Positions 53,193-61,616 of a stretch of 64,000 nucleotides of DNA are shown here, in pieces. The stretch is from UBA6912 sp041611095 (GTDB lineage Bacteria > Actinomycetota > Acidimicrobiia > Spongiisociales > UBA5794), in contig JBFINP010000005.1 of assembly GCA_041611095.1 (NCBI GenBank), positions 1 through 64,000 on the forward strand, written 5' to 3'. The stretch's first letter is position 1. Each line of letters starts with the position of its first letter. The position numbers and the translations under genes are program-made. The notes below the pieces were generated by a model, which saw nothing but the letters and a program-made list of their open reading frames with translations, was not told the DNA's origin and ran no database searches.

Positions 53193-54413
53193 TCAGGCGG
53201 ACAGCGCGGCGAGTGCGTCGACCGTGCGATCGACCTCCTCGACCGTGTTGTAGTGGACGAAGCCGATCCTTACGAGACCCCCGGTTGCGAGGACGCCCAA
53301 CGCATCCATCACCTCGAGGGCGTAGTAGTGACCGTCCCACACCGCAATCCCTCGCTCGCCCAGATACGCGGCGACGTCGCGCGGTGAACGGCCATCCACG
53401 GCGATCGCAAACGTCGGCGTGCGGCCGTCGGCCTCGGGCACGCCGAAGAGCCGCACCTGGGGCTGCGCACTTATCCCGGCCAAGAACCGCTCCGTCAAGA
53501 CGCGCTCGTGATCTGCGATCTGCCCCATCGCATCGACGAGACGTGCACGTCGAGAATCCCCGGCGCCCAAGGATGCGATGTACTCGATTGCGGCCTCGAC
53601 CCCGGCGAGGCTCTCGAAGCTCTGCGTCCCCGTCTCCCACTTGCCAGGGGGCTCGTCCGGCGCCGGTCGGATCTTCACAGCCTCGAGCTCGGCCATCAGC
53701 TCGATGCGCCCGTACACGAACCCGGTGTGGGGCCCGAAGAACTTGTAGGCGGACGCCGCCAGGAAGTCGCACCCTGTGGCCGCCACGTCGATGAGGCCGT
53801 GGGGAGCGAAGTGCACCGCATCGACGAAGACCAGCGCCTCTCGCTCGTGAGCGAGCGCCGTGATGGCGGCCACATCCACGATCGATCCGATCGCGTTCGA
53901 TGCATGCGTCACCGCGACGAGGCGCGTGTGATCCGTGATCGCCGCAGCAACGGCATCCGGATCCAACCTCCCCGTTGCCGGGTCGAAGTCGACGAGCCGA
54001 ACGGTGGCGCCGGACTCCTTTGCGGCGGCCAACCAGGACGACACGTTGGCGTCGTGGTCCAATCGGGTGCAGACGATCTCGTCTCCAGGGGCCCAGGTGT
54101 GGGCGAGCGCCCGCCCGAGCGACAAGGTGAGCGAGGTCATGTTCTGGCCGAACGCGATCTCCTCCGGCCGGTCCGCGTTGATGAGGTCGGCGACGGCCGA
54201 GCGGGCGGCGTGGACCACTGCGCCGGTCTCCTCACTCGCCGCAAAGTGCCCACCGAGGTTGGATCCGCCTCGGGACATGTAGCCGGACATGGCGTCGATC
54301 ACGTCCGCGGGGACCTGGGTGCCTCCCGGACCGTCGGCGTAGACGACCGGCACCCCGCGATGAAGCCGAGAGAGGGCGGGAAAGCGAGCACGGACCGCAG
54401 CGACGTCGAGCAC
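53193..54413 (-). CDS. Cysteine desulfurase-like aminotransferase (class V, VC1184 type)
   Basis: The 406-residue PLP enzyme has the class V fold with the Schiff-base lysine K224 in LAASAYKFFGPHTGFVYG. Where SufS/NifS have the catalytic-Cys loop (GHHCA), this reads VWDGHYYALEVMDALG, so the classic desulfurase Cys is replaced by Tyr. Proteins of this type are called 'cysteine desulfurase-like' but reaction and substrate are unproven. The start is GTG 54413. It is divergent from manC. Confidence 0.88.
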   Translation of the reverse strand: MLDVAAVRARFPALSRLHRGVPVVYADGPGGTQVPADVIDAMSGYMSRGGSNLGGHFAASEETGAVVHAARSAVADLINADRPEEIAFGQNMTSLTLSLGRALAHTWAPGDEIVCTRLDHDANVSSWLAAAKESGATVRLVDFDPATGRLDPDAVAAAITDHTRLVAVTHASNAIGSIVDVAAITALAHEREALVFVDAVHFAPHGLIDVAATGCDFLAASAYKFFGPHTGFVYGRIELMAELEAVKIRPAPDEPPGKWETGTQSFESLAGVEAAIEYIASLGAGDSRRARLVDAMGQIADHERVLTERFLAGISAQPQVRLFGVPEADGRTPTFAIAVDGRSPRDVAAYLGERGIAVWDGHYYALEVMDALGVLATGGLVRIGFVHYNTVEEVDRTVDALAALSA

Positions 54414-54488
54414 GGCGGGGAGCGTAGCCCGTACCCACCGACGGCCCCACGGACCCGCACGATTGCACACCGGGTACATTGCCCGGCC

Positions 54489-55832
54489 ATGGACCCACTT
54501 CCCATCGTCCCAGTCGTGCTCGCCGGGGGCTCCGGCACCCGCCTGTGGCCCATGTCACGGCTGGATGCGCCGAAGCAGCTGCTGCCACTGCTCGGCGGCA
54601 AGACGATGCTCCGGGCGACGATCGAGCGTTCGGCGGAGGTGACCCACCGGCGCCCCCCCATCGTCGTCTGCAATGCGGCGCATGCCGATGTGGTCCGCAG
54701 CGAGCTGGACGCCGCGGGCGAGCCCGAGGGCCATATCGTCGTCGAACCCGTCGGACGTAACACGGCGCCGGCGGTCGGCGTCGCGGCGAGGCTCGCTGCC
54801 GCGACGGGAGACAGCCTGCTCCTCGTCATGCCCGCCGACCATCTGATCACAGACGTCGCCGCCTTCACCGACGCGGTGGCGACAGGGCGGACCCCGGCCA
54901 CAGAGGGTGATCTGGTGACCTTCGGAATCACGCCGACCTACCCGGCGACGGGGTACGGCTACATCCGGTCGTCCGGCGACGGTGTCGTCAGGCACGTGGA
55001 TGCGTTCGTGGAGAAGCCGGACCGAGCGACCGCCGAGGCATTCCTCGAGACCGCCAACCATCTATGGAACAGCGGGATGTTCTTGTTCCGTGCGGATCGG
55101 TACCTCTCCGAGCTCGAGCGGTTCGAACCGGCCGTCGCCGCCGCCGTGTCGAGGTCGATCGAGACGGCGCACGCCGGCCCCTACGGGAACCTGTTCCTCG
55201 ATAGCGCGGAGTTCGCCGCCTCGCCATCGATCTCGATCGACTACGCAGTCATGGAACGAACCGCCTCGGCGACGGTGGTCGCCCTCGACGCCGGGTGGAG
55301 CGATATCGGCTCCTGGGCGTCGCTGGCCGAGGCAACCGAAGCCGACGCCGAAGGCAACGCGCTGATCGGCGACGTCGTGGTGCAAGACGCCGTCAACGCC
55401 TACATCCGCTCCGACGGCCCGCTGGTCGTCGCATCGCACGTTCGCGACGTCGTCATCGTGGCTACCCCCGACGCCGTCCTCGTTACCGATCGCCATCACA
55501 GCGAGTCGGTGCGCGACCTCGTCGGCCTCATGCGCGCCGGGCACCGTCCCGAAGCCGACGAGTCGGCCACCCACATCCGCCCCTGGGGCAGGCTCCACAC
55601 GTTGTCCCGCACCTCCACGCGTGTGGTGGACCGGCTCGATATCGCCGGGGAGGCAACGGTGCGCCCGGCGCCCGGAACATGGCTCGTGCTGGCGGGCTCC
55701 GCCGCGCATGGCGATGCCACGCTGGCCGAAGGCGACTTCGTCGAGGTCGGCGACGGAGCACCCCTCTTCCGCAACGAGCTGACGACCCCTCTCGTGATGC
55801 TCGCCGTGACCAGCGGAGGCGCCGAGACGTGA
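54489..55832 (+). CDS. manC: Mannose-1-phosphate guanylyltransferase
   Basis: This 447-residue enzyme makes GDP-mannose for glycan and cell-wall polymers. The nucleotidyltransferase signature is VVLAGGSGTRLWPMSRLDAPKQLLPLLGGKTML, followed by EPVGRNTAPAVG, MPADHLITD, GYGYIRSS and VEKPDRATAEAFL. The C-terminal 80 residues form a shortened cupin-like part (WGRLHTLSRTSTRVVDRLDI) rather than the full isomerase domain. ATG 54489 starts immediately after a short promoter gap. It overlaps the next gene (GTGA). Confidence 0.92.
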   Translation: MDPLPIVPVVLAGGSGTRLWPMSRLDAPKQLLPLLGGKTMLRATIERSAEVTHRRPPIVVCNAAHADVVRSELDAAGEPEGHIVVEPVGRNTAPAVGVAARLAAATGDSLLLVMPADHLITDVAAFTDAVATGRTPATEGDLVTFGITPTYPATGYGYIRSSGDGVVRHVDAFVEKPDRATAEAFLETANHLWNSGMFLFRADRYLSELERFEPAVAAAVSRSIETAHAGPYGNLFLDSAEFAASPSISIDYAVMERTASATVVALDAGWSDIGSWASLAEATEADAEGNALIGDVVVQDAVNAYIRSDGPLVVASHVRDVVIVATPDAVLVTDRHHSESVRDLVGLMRAGHRPEADESATHIRPWGRLHTLSRTSTRVVDRLDIAGEATVRPAPGTWLVLAGSAAHGDATLAEGDFVEVGDGAPLFRNELTTPLVMLAVTSGGAET

Positions 55833-56233
55833 CCGACGCGCTCATCGCTCTCGGGGTCGGGCTCATAATCGGCTGGCTGGCGGGCCGGCGATCCGCCCCG
55901 AGCCAGGACGGAGGTGGTGCTCACCGGTACCGTCCCAGCAGGCGTCAGCGGAAGATCCTCGAGACGCTGGAGCCGAGCCCGGATCTCCCGTCCATCGAGG
56001 AGCTGGTGATCGAGGAGGCGACCGAGACCGGCGTACTCGACATACCGGGAGCAGTCGGGACGCCGATCCACGTGCGTCTCAAGGCCTGGAAGCGAGACCA
56101 CGAGCGTGAGGGACCATGCGACGGCGGGCATTGGGAGTTCCAGGTGCGCGCGGGAGTCGATCCGTCACAGGCAGCTCCTGAGGACGTCAGTCTCAGGTGT
56201 GTCGAGGAGCGCTCGCCCGAGTCACCGGGCTGA
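55829..56233 (+). CDS. Small single-pass membrane protein (hypothetical)
   Basis: The 134-residue protein begins with a membrane segment (ALIALGVGLIIGWLAGRR) and continues with a soluble acidic and basic tail (SIEELVIEEATETGVLDIPGAVGTPIHVRLKAWKRDHEREG). No family is recognised. GTG 55829 overlaps the manC stop by 4 bp, so it belongs to the manC transcript. A role in glycan or envelope assembly is only suggested by context. Confidence 0.7.
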   Translation: MTDALIALGVGLIIGWLAGRRSAPSQDGGGAHRYRPSRRQRKILETLEPSPDLPSIEELVIEEATETGVLDIPGAVGTPIHVRLKAWKRDHEREGPCDGGHWEFQVRAGVDPSQAAPEDVSLRCVEERSPESPG

Positions 56234-56271
56234 GGCGGCGGCCCGCAGCCTGCGGGGGTAACGTCACGGCC

Positions 56272-56817
56272 GTGTCCACGAGACCGGCAGTCGCCGTCTT
56301 CGGGTCCTCACGGATCGACCTGGGCAGTCCGGCCTGGGCCGAGGCCGTGCGTTGCGGTGCGCTCCTCGCCGCGCGCGGATTCGCCGTCGTGACCGGCGGG
56401 TACGGCGGAGCCATGGAGGCCGTCTCCCAGGGTGCGTCTGCGACGGGCGGACACGTCATCGGTGTCACCGCCCCGGCCGTTTTCCCCGGCCGCAGCGGCG
56501 CCAACCACCACGTCACAGTCGAACGACCGGCGGACACGCTCACGGAGCGCATCCACGACATGCTCTCGATCACCGACGGCGCGATCGCGCTCCCCGGAAG
56601 CATCGGAACCTTCACGGAGCTGATGGTTGCCTGGAATGTCGCGTTCGTGGCCGACCTCGCCAACCGGCGTCCGCCACTCGTGGTGGCGGTCGGGAGTGAT
56701 TGGCGACGCCTCGTCGAGCTCGTTGCCACCTCCCTCGACACCAACGGGAAGCTGGTCACGTGCGTCGACGACGTCGACGAGGCGGTGGAAGCCGTGGCCC
56801 GCTCCGTCGCGGGGTAA
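56272..56817 (+). CDS. LOG-like Rossmann protein (nucleoside/cytokinin phosphoribohydrolase fold)
   Basis: The 181-residue protein has the LOG/TIGR00725 pattern AVFGSSRIDLGSPAWAEA, FAVVTGGYGGAMEAVSQGA and ITDGAIALPGSIGTFTELMVAWNVAFV. In canonical LOG enzymes the last motif is PGGxGTxxE; here the second Gly is Ser (PGSIGTFTE). It may still bind and hydrolyse a nucleotide 5'-monophosphate or act as a lysine decarboxylase-like paralogue. The start is GTG 56272, without a strong ribosome site. It lies 38 bp after the 55829 gene. Confidence 0.85.
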   Translation: MSTRPAVAVFGSSRIDLGSPAWAEAVRCGALLAARGFAVVTGGYGGAMEAVSQGASATGGHVIGVTAPAVFPGRSGANHHVTVERPADTLTERIHDMLSITDGAIALPGSIGTFTELMVAWNVAFVADLANRRPPLVVAVGSDWRRLVELVATSLDTNGKLVTCVDDVDEAVEAVARSVAG

Positions 56818-56897
56818 CGCTCAGCCCTCCGGCGGCCGACTCGGCCGACATGTGGTTCGCCCTCGATCCGCATCCGGCAGCCGTCGCAGGGTGAGGC

Positions 56898-57359
56898 TCA
56901 CGCCTCCCCGGGCCGACTCAGCCGACGGGCGATTCGTGTCATCGTGGCGGCGATGATGTCCGTCTCCTCCGGCGAGAGGTGTCGGGCGAAGTGCTCCTCG
57001 ATACCGCGCAGATGCAAAGGAGCGCAGCGCCGCAATGTCGCCAGGCCCCTATCCGTCAACGTCACGAAGGTCCCGCGCCGATCCGCCGCCGAAGTGGCCC
57101 GCTCGACCAGACCGGCCGCCTCGATGCGATCGATGAGCCGGGTGGCGGCGCTCCGGCTGAGGAGGCGCGACTCGGCGAGCTGGTGCATACGCAGGCGGCC
57201 GCCCGGCGCTTCCCTCAAGAGCAGCAGCACCTCGTACCAGGTCAACGGGAGGTCTGCTTCACGACTCAACTCGTCCTCCAGCCGCGAGATCACCCTGGCA
57301 TGCGCGGTCAGGAAGCTCCGCCATGCGGACAGCTGATCGGTGGACAGCGGGTTCGGCAT
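56898..57359 (-). CDS. MarR family transcriptional regulator
   Basis: The 153-residue protein has the MarR winged helix: LTWYEVLLLLREAPGGRLRMHQLAESRLLSRSAATRLIDRIEAAGLVERATSAADRRGTFVTLTDRGLATL. Length and fold are normal. It is divergent from the ATPase gene at 57477 and may regulate it (inference). The ligand is unknown. The start is ATG 57359. Confidence 0.92.
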   Translation of the reverse strand: MPNPLSTDQLSAWRSFLTAHARVISRLEDELSREADLPLTWYEVLLLLREAPGGRLRMHQLAESRLLSRSAATRLIDRIEAAGLVERATSAADRRGTFVTLTDRGLATLRRCAPLHLRGIEEHFARHLSPEETDIIAATMTRIARRLSRPGEA

Positions 57360-57476
57360 GGCCTGGCATGCTACCGATCGGCGCCAAGTCATCCCGGACC
57401 GGTCCACCGGGCCCGCCCCGGGTCGGTCGCCGGGCCGCCGCCTACACTCCGCCCCAGCCAGCCAGGAGGTTCCATC

Positions 57477-59864
57477 GTGAGCACGGAGGGTCTGTTTCTC
57501 GGCGCCGTCGTCGAGCCCGACTCGGCCGAACGGACCGACACGCTCGTCGGCTACGACCCGAGCGACCTGACGACGCACGGTGTGATCGTCGGGATGACCG
57601 GTTCGGGAAAGACAGGGCTCGGGGTCATCTTCCTCGAAGAGGCCCTGCTCAACGGGATCCCCACCCTGGTCCTCGACCCCAAGGGCGACATGACCAACCT
57701 CCTGCTCACCTTCCCCGACCTCGCCCCTTCCGATTTCGAGCCATGGATCGACCCGGCCGAGGCTCGCAAGGAGGGCATCAGCGTCGCCGAAGTCGCCGCG
57801 GCGAGAGCCGCGCTGTGGAAGAAGGGGCTCGCCTCGTGGAACCAAGACGGGTCCCGCATCGCCGAGCTCCGACAGAAGGCGGGATTCACGATCTACACGC
57901 CCGGGTCCTCGGCCGGAGTCCCGGTCAACATCGTCGGCTCGCTCACCAACCCCGGCCTCGATTGGGACACGCAAGCCGAGGCCCTTCGCGACGAGATCCA
58001 GGGTTTCGCCTCCGGTCTGCTCGGTCTGCTCGGCCTGGACGCCGACCCGATCTCGTCGCGGGAGCACATCCTGATCACGAACCTCGTGGAACATGCCTGG
58101 CGACAGGGCGAATCGCTCGATCTGGCGACCCTGCTCGCGCAGATCCAGCGTCCCCCGCTACGCAAGCTCGGCGTCTTCGAGCTCGACACGTTCTACCCGG
58201 AGAAGGACCGGCAGGGCCTGGCGATGCAGCTCAACGGGTTGCTGGCTGCGCCATCGTTCGCCGAGTGGGTCGAAGGTGCGCCGCTCGATGCCGGGAAGCT
58301 GCTGTGGGACGAGGACGGACGTCCCCAGGCGGCGATCGTCTACCTCGCCCATCTCTCCGATGAAGAGCGCCAGTTCATCGTCACGCTCATCCTCTCGAAG
58401 TTCGTCACGTGGATGCGCAGCCAGCCGGGCACCGCCGACTTGCGGGCCCTCGTCTACATGGACGAAGTGTTCGGGTTCGTGCCGCCGACCGCCGAGCCCC
58501 CCGCCAAGAAGCCGATCCTCACCATGCTCAAGCAAGCCCGCGCCTTCGGGGTCGGCATGTTGCTGTCGACTCAGAACCCGGTCGACCTCGACTACAAAGC
58601 CATGTCGAACGCAGGAACGTGGTGCATCGGGCGTCTCCAGACCGAGCGGGACAAGGCCAGGATCCTCGAGGCGCTCCAGTCGGCCACGGGCGACACCGAT
58701 GTCGCCTCTCTCGACGCGTCGATCTCCGGGCTGGGAAAACGGCAGTTCCTCCTGCACAACACGCGGAACCCGGCGCCCCTGCACTTCACCACGAGGTGGG
58801 CGCTGTCGTACCTGGCCGGGCCGCTGACACGTGACCAGGTCGCCGACTTGCAGGGCGACGGTCCTGGACCCGCGGCGTCACCTGCGGCCGCACCCGACGC
58901 CGACGAGGCGCCCGCAGCCGCGGCTCCGGAGGCCGATATCGCCTCCGACGAGACTCCGGTCATGCCGGCGGTGGCCGACGGGGTGCCGGTCTTCCACATG
59001 GACCCTGCGGCGCCATGGGCCGCCGACGTGGATGCCACGCCGGGCGGGAAGCGCCACCGCGCCGCCGTCGCCGCACGCATCCAGCTCGTGTTCGACGACC
59101 GCCCGGCCGGCATCGACCACACCGAGGAGTGGGAAGCCATCGTGCCCATCGGCGACGCGTTCGACGTCGACGAGGCAATCAACGTCGACTACGACGACCG
59201 CGATCTGAGCCCATCGGCCGTCGAGGGCGCCGTGTACGAGCTGCCGGCCGCACCCGTCGACACGAAGGGCTTCTTCACGGAGGCGCAACGCGACCTCAAG
59301 GAGCACCTCTACCGGAACCGGAAGCTCGCCGTACTCAAGAACGCAGAGCTGAAGTTGTACTCCCGGCCTGGAGAGACGCCGGACGAGTTCACAGCGCGGT
59401 GCGACGAGGCCGCCCAAGCCATGGCGGACAAGGAAGCGGCGTCGCTGCGCGACAAGTACGAGAAGAAGATCGCATCGGCCCGGAAGCGGTTCGAGGCGGC
59501 AGAGCGTCGCGTCGCCGAGCTCGAAGTTGACATCGCCGGGTCGAAGCAGTCTGAGTTGATGGAAGGCGCCGGTGCCCTGCTGAGCGTGCTCACCGGCCGC
59601 CGTTCGACGCGAGCGGTGACCGGAAGTATGCGGCGGCGGCAGTCGACGCGCAGCAAGCAGCAGAGGCTGCAGTCGGCACAGGAGAAATCTGTCGCCGAGT
59701 GGGACGATATGGCGGCACTGGAGGCCGAGCTCACCGAGGAGCTCGAAGAGATCAACGATCGGTGGGAAGAGATCGGAGAGCAGGTCGAGGAGATCGAGAT
59801 CGGCCTCGAGAAGACCGACATCCACGTCGATGACGTGGCGGTCGTCTGGATCCCGGTGGCCTAG
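57477..59864 (+). CDS. HerA/DUF87-like ATPase with long C-terminal coiled coil
   Basis: GTG 57477 is preceded by AGGAGG. The 795-residue protein has Walker A GMTGSGKT (39-46), LVLDPKGDMTNLLLTFPDL, and Walker B LRALVYMDEVFGFVPP (D329, E330), then MLLSTQNPVDLDYKAMSNAGTWCIGRL. This places it with HerA/VirB4-type FtsK-like ATPases that act on DNA. An Ala/Pro-rich linker (around 460-530) leads into a 250-residue region ending in strong coiled coil (RKRFEAAERRVAELEVDI, EEINDRWEEIGEQVEEIEIG). The C-terminal part suggests a partner-binding or assembly role; no nuclease partner is nearby. Confidence 0.9.
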   Translation: MSTEGLFLGAVVEPDSAERTDTLVGYDPSDLTTHGVIVGMTGSGKTGLGVIFLEEALLNGIPTLVLDPKGDMTNLLLTFPDLAPSDFEPWIDPAEARKEGISVAEVAAARAALWKKGLASWNQDGSRIAELRQKAGFTIYTPGSSAGVPVNIVGSLTNPGLDWDTQAEALRDEIQGFASGLLGLLGLDADPISSREHILITNLVEHAWRQGESLDLATLLAQIQRPPLRKLGVFELDTFYPEKDRQGLAMQLNGLLAAPSFAEWVEGAPLDAGKLLWDEDGRPQAAIVYLAHLSDEERQFIVTLILSKFVTWMRSQPGTADLRALVYMDEVFGFVPPTAEPPAKKPILTMLKQARAFGVGMLLSTQNPVDLDYKAMSNAGTWCIGRLQTERDKARILEALQSATGDTDVASLDASISGLGKRQFLLHNTRNPAPLHFTTRWALSYLAGPLTRDQVADLQGDGPGPAASPAAAPDADEAPAAAAPEADIASDETPVMPAVADGVPVFHMDPAAPWAADVDATPGGKRHRAAVAARIQLVFDDRPAGIDHTEEWEAIVPIGDAFDVDEAINVDYDDRDLSPSAVEGAVYELPAAPVDTKGFFTEAQRDLKEHLYRNRKLAVLKNAELKLYSRPGETPDEFTARCDEAAQAMADKEAASLRDKYEKKIASARKRFEAAERRVAELEVDIAGSKQSELMEGAGALLSVLTGRRSTRAVTGSMRRRQSTRSKQQRLQSAQEKSVAEWDDMAALEAELTEELEEINDRWEEIGEQVEEIEIGLEKTDIHVDDVAVVWIPVA

Positions 59865-59888
59865 AGAGCTGCCGCCGGTGGCGGGCCT

Positions 59889-60260
59889 TCAGGACCGGGC
59901 CAGCGCCCACATGAGATCGCGAATCCCCACGATTCCGAGCAGCTCGCCGTCCGCCATGACCGGCATGTGGCGGTACCCCGTCTCCATCAGCCAGGCCACT
60001 GCCTCGTCGATCGACGTGTCGGGTGCGAACGTGTCAGGTGACTCGGTCATCCACTCTGCGACCGTCTCCTCTTCGACCTCGGCGCCCTCCGCGACCGCCG
60101 CAGCGAGGTCGTGCTCGGTGAACAGGCCGGCAACCGTCCGGTCGGTGACGACGGCGAGGGCGTCGACGGATTGCTCGATCATCCGTTCGGCGGCCTCGGC
60201 GAGCGTCGCCTCGGACCCGATGAGCTCGGCTTTTCCACTGACCAGAGCAGCCAGTTGCAT
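59889..60260 (-). CDS. Two-CBS-domain protein
   Basis: The 123-residue protein is just a pair of CBS motifs: MQLAALVSGKAELIGSEATLAEAAERMIEQSVDALAVV and TVAEWMTESPDTFAPDTSIDEAVAWLMETGYRHMPVMADGELLGIVGIRDL. Such proteins sense adenine nucleotides. The start ATG 60260 follows AGGGGTAAC. It lies between the sigma gene (upstream) and the convergent ATPase gene. Confidence 0.9.
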   Translation of the reverse strand: MQLAALVSGKAELIGSEATLAEAAERMIEQSVDALAVVTDRTVAGLFTEHDLAAAVAEGAEVEEETVAEWMTESPDTFAPDTSIDEAVAWLMETGYRHMPVMADGELLGIVGIRDLMWALARS

Positions 60261-60352
60261 GGTCGTTACCCCTGTGTCGAGGCGAACACTACCCCCGTGA
60301 CGCTGCCGCGACCTATTCGCGGGAGCTGTCCGTGGAGGCGCAGAGACCGCCT

Positions 60353-61402
60353 CTAGAGAAGATCCTGCTCCCGAATCCCGAAGGACGGGTGGCGGAGGCG
60401 GCACAGCGCCAGCTTCTCGAGCTGGCGAATGCGTTCCCGGGTGAGGTTGAACTCCTCGCCGATCTCCTCGAGCGTTCGCGGCACACCGTCGTAGAACCCG
60501 TAGCGCAGGGCCAGGATCCGCCCCTCGCGCTCGGGCAGGCGCTCGATCGACTTCCGCAGGCTGTTGGCGATGTCGAGCTCCTCGGTGACCCGCACCGGAT
60601 CGACGGCGTCCTCATCCTCGATGAAGTCCCCGAGCTGAGCACCGTCTTCGCCCACCGGCTGCTCGAGCGAGACCGTGTCGGCGACGTTGAGCGCAAGCTC
60701 GACCTTGTCGACGTTGACACCGGCCTCCTCGGCGATCTCCTCGGGTCGAGGCTCGCGCCCGAGCTCGGCCTTCAAGCTCGCCTGGGCGGCCCGCACTGCA
60801 GCGAGCGTGTCGTGGAGATGCACGGGAATGCGGACCGTGCGCGACTTGTCGGCGATGGCACGGGTGATGGCCTGGCGGATCCACCACGTGGCATACGTCG
60901 AGAACTTGAAGCCCTTGCGCCAGTCGAACTTCTCCACCGCACGGATCAGACCCAGGTTGCCTTCCTGGATCAGGTCGAGGAAGTCGATGCCCGAAGTGTT
61001 GGCGTACCGGCGAGCGTTGGCGACCACGAGGCGGAGGTTTGCCGTCAGGAATGCGTCCTTGGCCTCGCGCCCGTGGCGCACTCGGCGGCGCAGCATCATC
61101 TCTTCGGTCTTGCCCTTGAAATTGCCCGCCTCGAGCTTGTCCAGCGCGTCCTGGCCCCCCTCGATCTTCTGGGCGTAGTCGACCTCTTTCTCGGCGGTCA
61201 AGAGCTCGTACTCACCGATCGCCGTCAAGTACTGGCTGACGAGGTCGGTCGTGAGGCGCCCGCGCTCGTCAGTGAGCTTGTTGCGATCGCGATCGCGACG
61301 CGAGCGCGTCAGCGTGTCGCGCTCGATGCGCTCCTTGGCCTCTTGTCGTTCGCGCTGCGCTCGGTCGGCGACCTTGTCACGCGCCTTGCCACTCGTCGCC
61401 AT
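60353..61402 (-). CDS. Primary-type sigma-70 factor (group 1/2)
   Basis: This 349-residue sigma factor has full regions 1.2-4: DLVSQYLTAIGEYELLTAEKEVDYAQKI, LTANLRLVVANARRYANTSGIDFLDLIQEGNLGLIRAVEKFDWRKGFKFSTYATWWIRQAITRAIADKSRTVRIPVH, EEIAEEAGVNVDKVELAL and LPEREGRILALRYGFYDGVPRTLEEIGEEFNLTRERIRQLEKLAL. It has no long 1.1 region; the N terminus is a short Lys/Arg-rich stretch. It could be a SigA- or SigB-like paralogue. A CRP-type palindrome lies 60 bp upstream. ATG 61402 is preceded by GGAGG 10 bp away. Confidence 0.94.
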   Translation of the reverse strand: MATSGKARDKVADRAQRERQEAKERIERDTLTRSRRDRDRNKLTDERGRLTTDLVSQYLTAIGEYELLTAEKEVDYAQKIEGGQDALDKLEAGNFKGKTEEMMLRRRVRHGREAKDAFLTANLRLVVANARRYANTSGIDFLDLIQEGNLGLIRAVEKFDWRKGFKFSTYATWWIRQAITRAIADKSRTVRIPVHLHDTLAAVRAAQASLKAELGREPRPEEIAEEAGVNVDKVELALNVADTVSLEQPVGEDGAQLGDFIEDEDAVDPVRVTEELDIANSLRKSIERLPEREGRILALRYGFYDGVPRTLEEIGEEFNLTRERIRQLEKLALCRLRHPSFGIREQDLL

Positions 61403-61453
61403 TCTTGGCAGTCCTCCACGAGATTCGAATCCTGGTCCGCCCGGCGGGAAAGA

Positions 61454-61471
61454 TTGTGAATAGGGTCACAA
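61454..61471. promoter_or_regulatory. CRP/GlxR-type operator upstream of the sigma gene
   Basis: TTGTGA-ATAGGG-TCACAA is a perfect 6-6-6 inverted repeat containing TGTGA-N6-TCACA, the classic CRP/GlxR half-site arrangement. It is centred about 60 bp upstream of the sigma ATG (minus strand) and overlaps its likely promoter. Confidence 0.6.
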
Positions 61472-61587
61472 TGCCGGGCCTGGTTCAATATCACATAGAA
61501 CGGACATTTTGTGAACCCCTTTTCTGGAGCAGGTGCCCTCTTGTCCATCCGAAGCCACCGAAAGAGCGATCGCACGCCACCCGTAGA

Positions 61588-61603
61588 GTGCGGTACACCG
61601 CAC
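61588..61603. promoter_or_regulatory. Palindrome just upstream of the epimerase gene
   Basis: GTGCGGT-AC-ACCGCAC is a perfect 7-2-7 inverted repeat ending two bases before the GAAAGGAG ribosome site of the 61617 gene. It could be a repressor operator or an RNA hairpin affecting translation. Confidence 0.45.
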
Positions 61604-61616
61604 AGAAAGGAGCGTC

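Noticed and set aside
61405..61450. tRNA-like segment with GATTCGAATC upstream of the sigma gene
   Set aside because: Neither strand gives a 5-bp T-stem around TTCGAAT, and no acceptor or anticodon stem can be drawn; it is just a 10-bp palindrome.
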